From the NCBI GenBank assembly GCA_900320245.1, contig ONRP01000001.1, forward strand, positions 1 to 64,000: a DNA stretch of 64,000 nt. Direction: 5' to 3'. Under the pieces are notes generated by a model. It saw only the letters and a program-made list of their open reading frames with translations, was not told the DNA's origin and ran no database searches. This document shows, piece after piece, positions 61,347-64,000 of this stretch; position 1 is the stretch's first letter; each line of letters opens with the position of its first letter. Both the position numbers and the translations under genes were made by a program. The stretch is from an uncultured Prevotellaceae bacterium. Its GTDB lineage: Bacteria; Bacteroidota; Bacteroidia; Bacteroidales; Muribaculaceae.

Positions 61347-62447
61347 TCATTGCATGTGCAGATAAAAACGGAAACCCTTGGCAAAGGATTTCTTGTTGCT
61401 CTGCACCCTGTCACAAACCACTTTACGTGCCCTATCGAGCACTTCCTCGAGGCAGTCACCAAACATCGGGCCTGCCATCATCTGCGGTCCTTCCACACTG
61501 GGGACCAGGTTAAACTCGATGAGCAGGGGCTCACCATCGGGCAGCACCGTAACGTCCCAGCCCACATAATCGAAATAGGGCAAACGGGCATGCAACCTGA
61601 GCAAGGTATCGATAACTACCTGATAATTGGGCACAACCAGTCCTTCAACGCCAGTTTCCTGCTTGAGCGACGAGACATCCATACGCTTGAACCTGAACAC
61701 CTTGTCGTCGACACGTCCATCGGGATGGATGAGGCAGGTGCCGCCACCCTGCGAGACGTTGTCCTTGATAGCGCCCTTGCCGCCAAAACGCATGTGGGCA
61801 AAGGGATAAAGGAACTCGCAAGAGCCATCGAGATGCCTGTAGGTGTACAGGCGCATCGAGTTGAGTGACGTGGCATTGACGCGCTGCAGATCGGGATGCT
61901 GCTTGACCTTCTCCTGGACGATGAAGTTGACGCCGTAACGCTCAAACAGACGCTTCACATCGTCAACAGAGCCGGCGGCAACCTGTTCAACGCCCTCGCC
62001 GTTGCAAGTCTCGACCGTGGGCTTTATCATCAATTCTCCCGCTGTACCGATTACGGCCTCGGCAGCCTCATCGACCGACACCTGTTGTCCTTCCCGGTAG
62101 TACAGCCCGTTCATGTTCTTGATGACAGCAAGCGGCTGCTTGACGTCGGGAAACAACACGCTGTAGACGTTCTTGTCGAGATAGGCGTCCTTGAAATCAT
62201 AGCGGTTGAGCGACGGAATGACGTAGAAATAGTACACATCCATGGGCAGGTAGCGGTCGCTGAAGATGCCGTTGAGCCGCGAATAGTAGTCGGCAAACAT
62301 CATCGACACCTTGAATCCCCGCTCACCGTAGAATGGCGAGAGTTCCTTCTTGCGGGCCTTGTAGTCAAAGTCGGCAGGCATAACGTGCGACTTGAAGTAC
62401 CAGTCACCCCAGTAATACTCCTTATTGGAATTGATATAGTCAGGCAT
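61347..62447 (-). CDS. Sugar-transfer-associated ATP-grasp protein
   Basis: A 366-residue ATP-grasp enzyme of the family found with glycosyltransferases. ATP-binding parts are ELMIKPTVETCNGEGV and FIVQEKVKQHPDLQ, and the metal end is YVGWDVTVLPDGEPLLIEFNLVPSVEGPQMM. The N-terminal WGDWYFKSHVMPADFD and RYLPMDVYYFYVIP are typical. Such enzymes join an acid and an amine or hydroxyl group by acyl phosphate chemistry, here likely on a surface sugar. ATG at 62447 is preferred; GTG at 62459 is possible. Confidence 0.92.
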   Translation of the reverse strand: MPDYINSNKEYYWGDWYFKSHVMPADFDYKARKKELSPFYGERGFKVSMMFADYYSRLNGIFSDRYLPMDVYYFYVIPSLNRYDFKDAYLDKNVYSVLFPDVKQPLAVIKNMNGLYYREGQQVSVDEAAEAVIGTAGELMIKPTVETCNGEGVEQVAAGSVDDVKRLFERYGVNFIVQEKVKQHPDLQRVNATSLNSMRLYTYRHLDGSCEFLYPFAHMRFGGKGAIKDNVSQGGGTCLIHPDGRVDDKVFRFKRMDVSSLKQETGVEGLVVPNYQVVIDTLLRLHARLPYFDYVGWDVTVLPDGEPLLIEFNLVPSVEGPQMMAGPMFGDCLEEVLDRARKVVCDRVQSNKKSFAKGFRFYLHMQ

Positions 62448-62470
62448 AATGTAATGCACTTGCTATCAAG

Positions 62471-63532
62471 TTAATAAGTCAGCACTTCAGTACACCTCAC
62501 ATGACCAGCATGGAATTCCATGCTAGCCCATGCCAGCCCCACGCCAAAACCGCAAGCGATGCAATGCTGTTCGTCGCCTGCCAGTTTATCGGCACAACGC
62601 GACACCATCGTCAAAGGTATTGACGCGCTGGTCACGTTGCCGTACTCTTCCAGACAATAGGGGGTCTTCTCGGGCGGCATCTTGACCGCTTTGCGTATCT
62701 TCTCATCGATAAACCTGTTAGCCTGATGCAGCAACAACAAGTCGACCGTCTCAACATCGATGTTGAAGGTGGCAATCAATTCCTTGAGCGAACGCGGCGG
62801 CTGCTTGATGGCAAAACCGAACACATCCATGCCGTTGACCACCATGTCGATGCCTCGCCTGTAGACGCCCGGAGCGACCTCTTTCTCCTGCAGGGCCTCG
62901 GCGGTGACGGGATTGCGGGTACCGCCGTAGGGTGCCCAGACAGCCTCAAAGCCGCTGCCGTCAACACCGAACATGAAGTTCATGGGCCGCATGTAATCGG
63001 GGTCAAACTCCAGTGCAGTCGCTGTTGCAGCATCACCGAAAAGCGGTCGCACGGTGGTATCCAGCGGATTGCGGTTGAGGGTGTTGGTCTCGGCAGCCAC
63101 CAGAATGGCCCGTTTCAGGGTGCCATGTGACAACAGCGAACCGACGATGCTCATGCCATAGACCCATCCCGAACAACCGAACGGGAGGTCAAACACGCAA
63201 CAATCGTTGCGCAGTTTGAGCCTGTCCTGCAGGATGCAGGCGGTCTGCGGGGCGATATAATCCCTGCTGGTGCAGACATAGGCAAAGCAGTCGACATCCT
63301 CGGGTTTCCATCCCAAGTCGTCGAGCAGGCGCTCGACGGCCTTGACCGACAAGTCAGAAGCCGTGACGCCCGGATCAACCTTGTGATGGCGCTGGATGCC
63401 CGTCGATGTTATCACCTTGAGCGCCTCGTTCTGGTCCTTGTAGATAGGAAGGGAGAGATTGTCCTCCACAGTGGCCGGCACACAGGCACTCATGCCCGTG
63501 ATGCGCACATGTTCAATGGTTAATTGTGACAT
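62471..63532 (-). CDS. 3-oxoacyl-ACP synthase III (KASIII/FabH-like), copy 1 of the locus
   Basis: A 353-residue condensing enzyme. Cys in FDLPFGCSGWVYGMS, His in LLLHQANRFIDE and Asn in EYGNVTSASIPLTM form the complete triad. It differs clearly from the copy at 57.3 kb over most of its length, so it is not a recent duplicate. The ATG at 63532 lies two bases below the AMP-ligase stop codon at 63534; the frame is open to 63607. It directly follows a fatty-acid-ligase gene that could supply its starter. Confidence 0.93.
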   Translation of the reverse strand: MSQLTIEHVRITGMSACVPATVEDNLSLPIYKDQNEALKVITSTGIQRHHKVDPGVTASDLSVKAVERLLDDLGWKPEDVDCFAYVCTSRDYIAPQTACILQDRLKLRNDCCVFDLPFGCSGWVYGMSIVGSLLSHGTLKRAILVAAETNTLNRNPLDTTVRPLFGDAATATALEFDPDYMRPMNFMFGVDGSGFEAVWAPYGGTRNPVTAEALQEKEVAPGVYRRGIDMVVNGMDVFGFAIKQPPRSLKELIATFNIDVETVDLLLLHQANRFIDEKIRKAVKMPPEKTPYCLEEYGNVTSASIPLTMVSRCADKLAGDEQHCIACGFGVGLAWASMEFHAGHVRCTEVLTY

Positions 63533-63533
63533 A

Positions 63534-64000
63534 TTATTGTTTGAGTTTGAGTCGTTGAATCTTGCCCGAAGCGGTGCGCGGAATGTTGTCAACCCATTCC
63601 CATTCAACAGGTATTTCGTGGGCGGGCAACAGTTGTGTCAAGCCCGCCTTGATTTCTTCGATACATGGAGCGCCGGCAGTACGGCAGAGGAAAGCCTTGG
63701 GCACCTCGCCAAGCACTCCGTTGGGATCGGGGACGGCAATGCAAGCGCAGTCGGCGATGCCCAGCCGCTTGATGGCTTGCTCGATGGCCACAGGGCTGAC
63801 TTTCTCGCCCCCGACATTGATAAGTTCTTTTTTACGACCGGTGAGGAAAAAGTCCCCGTTCGCCGTGCGGTGTCCCCAGTCCCCGGTGCGGAACCAGTCG
63901 CCGAAAAAGGCTCCCTGGTTATCGTCAGGTAAAAGATATGAGCCGGTGACCATATTGCCTCGCACGCAGATTTCACCGTCTACGCCGTCGGGCACGGCAT
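63534..64000 (-). CDS. AMP-dependent acid-thiol ligase (acyl-CoA/acyl-ACP synthetase), C-terminal part
   Basis: The frame continues to the right edge, so only about 155 C-terminal residues are visible. The late adenylation motifs are present: GEICVRGNMVTGSYL, WFRTGDWGHRTANGDFFLTGRKKELINVGGEKVSP (A8) and the catalytic lysine in RTASGKIQRLKLKQ (A10). The enzyme activates a carboxylic acid with ATP for loading onto CoA or ACP. The two ACP and two KASIII genes downstream suggest it feeds one of them. Confidence 0.93.
   Translation of the reverse strand, partial: AVPDGVDGEICVRGNMVTGSYLLPDDNQGAFFGDWFRTGDWGHRTANGDFFLTGRKKELINVGGEKVSPVAIEQAIKRLGIADCACIAVPDPNGVLGEVPKAFLCRTAGAPCIEEIKAGLTQLLPAHEIPVEWEWVDNIPRTASGKIQRLKLKQ

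Overview
The window reads as a chromosomal segment of a gut-type Bacteroidales bacterium (Bacteroidota), probably near Muribaculaceae or Prevotellaceae; the genus cannot be fixed from the sequence alone. The reasons are a SusC-type TonB receptor at the left edge, the Bacteroidota -7 promoter motif TAnnTTTG in front of many genes, GC-rich genes separated by AT-rich gaps, a class I fumarase, an ATP-grasp/FkbH/KASIII surface-glycan locus and a family of S23/IVP four-helix-bundle proteins.

Layout. 0-9 kb: SusC start (-), RluA-type pseudouridine synthase, fumarase, initiator tRNA, GT4 glycosyltransferase, PriA and FolD (+). 8.9-13.5 kb: a four-helix-bundle gene between inverted heptad repeats, class A PBP, an EamA transporter and a lipoprotein. 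13.5-19.8 kb: aspartokinase-thrC operon (-), then YqgE, type II pantothenate kinase, GT2 and GNAT (+), then a thioredoxin-fold protein lacking CXXC. 20-27.6 kb: lipoprotein and DUF695 protein, FabG, GlyA, flavin reductase, two tandem deoxynucleoside kinases, a secreted protein and a LysM/M23 peptidase. 27.8-36.4 kb: RecG-IspD, LpxH, a MIP18-type Fe-S maturation protein, HU, a 30-residue ribosomal protein, RNase G and ornithine aminotransferase. 36.6-51.9 kb: P5C dehydrogenase (pairs with RocD to convert ornithine to glutamate), esterase, membrane-bound kelch-AraC regulator, RlmN, secreted nuclease with a dockerin-like tail, RpiB-ValS, MarC, a GH10-like hydrolase and a beta-helix lipoprotein.

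52-64 kb (-): a run of tightly packed genes: AMP-ligase, KASIII, ATP-grasp, metallo-beta-lactamase fold, DegT aminotransferase, PglD-type acyltransferase, then ACP, KASIII, VOC, GT2, FkbH, ACP, membrane acyltransferase and EEP hydrolase. This combines short acyl-ACP building with sugar modification and looks like a surface-glycan or glycolipid decoration pathway whose product is unknown.

The most unusual feature is a family of at least eleven intergenic tracts made of seven-base units of the form AGTTNNN (or AGATNNN). They usually begin at or within a stop codon; three have exactly eleven units. One inverted pair encloses the four-helix-bundle gene, whose own ATG is the variable part of the last unit. 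I suggest a mobile or recombining element family with that protein as its possible partner. Two likely small RNAs, an RNase G leader hairpin and three apparently leaderless genes are also reported.
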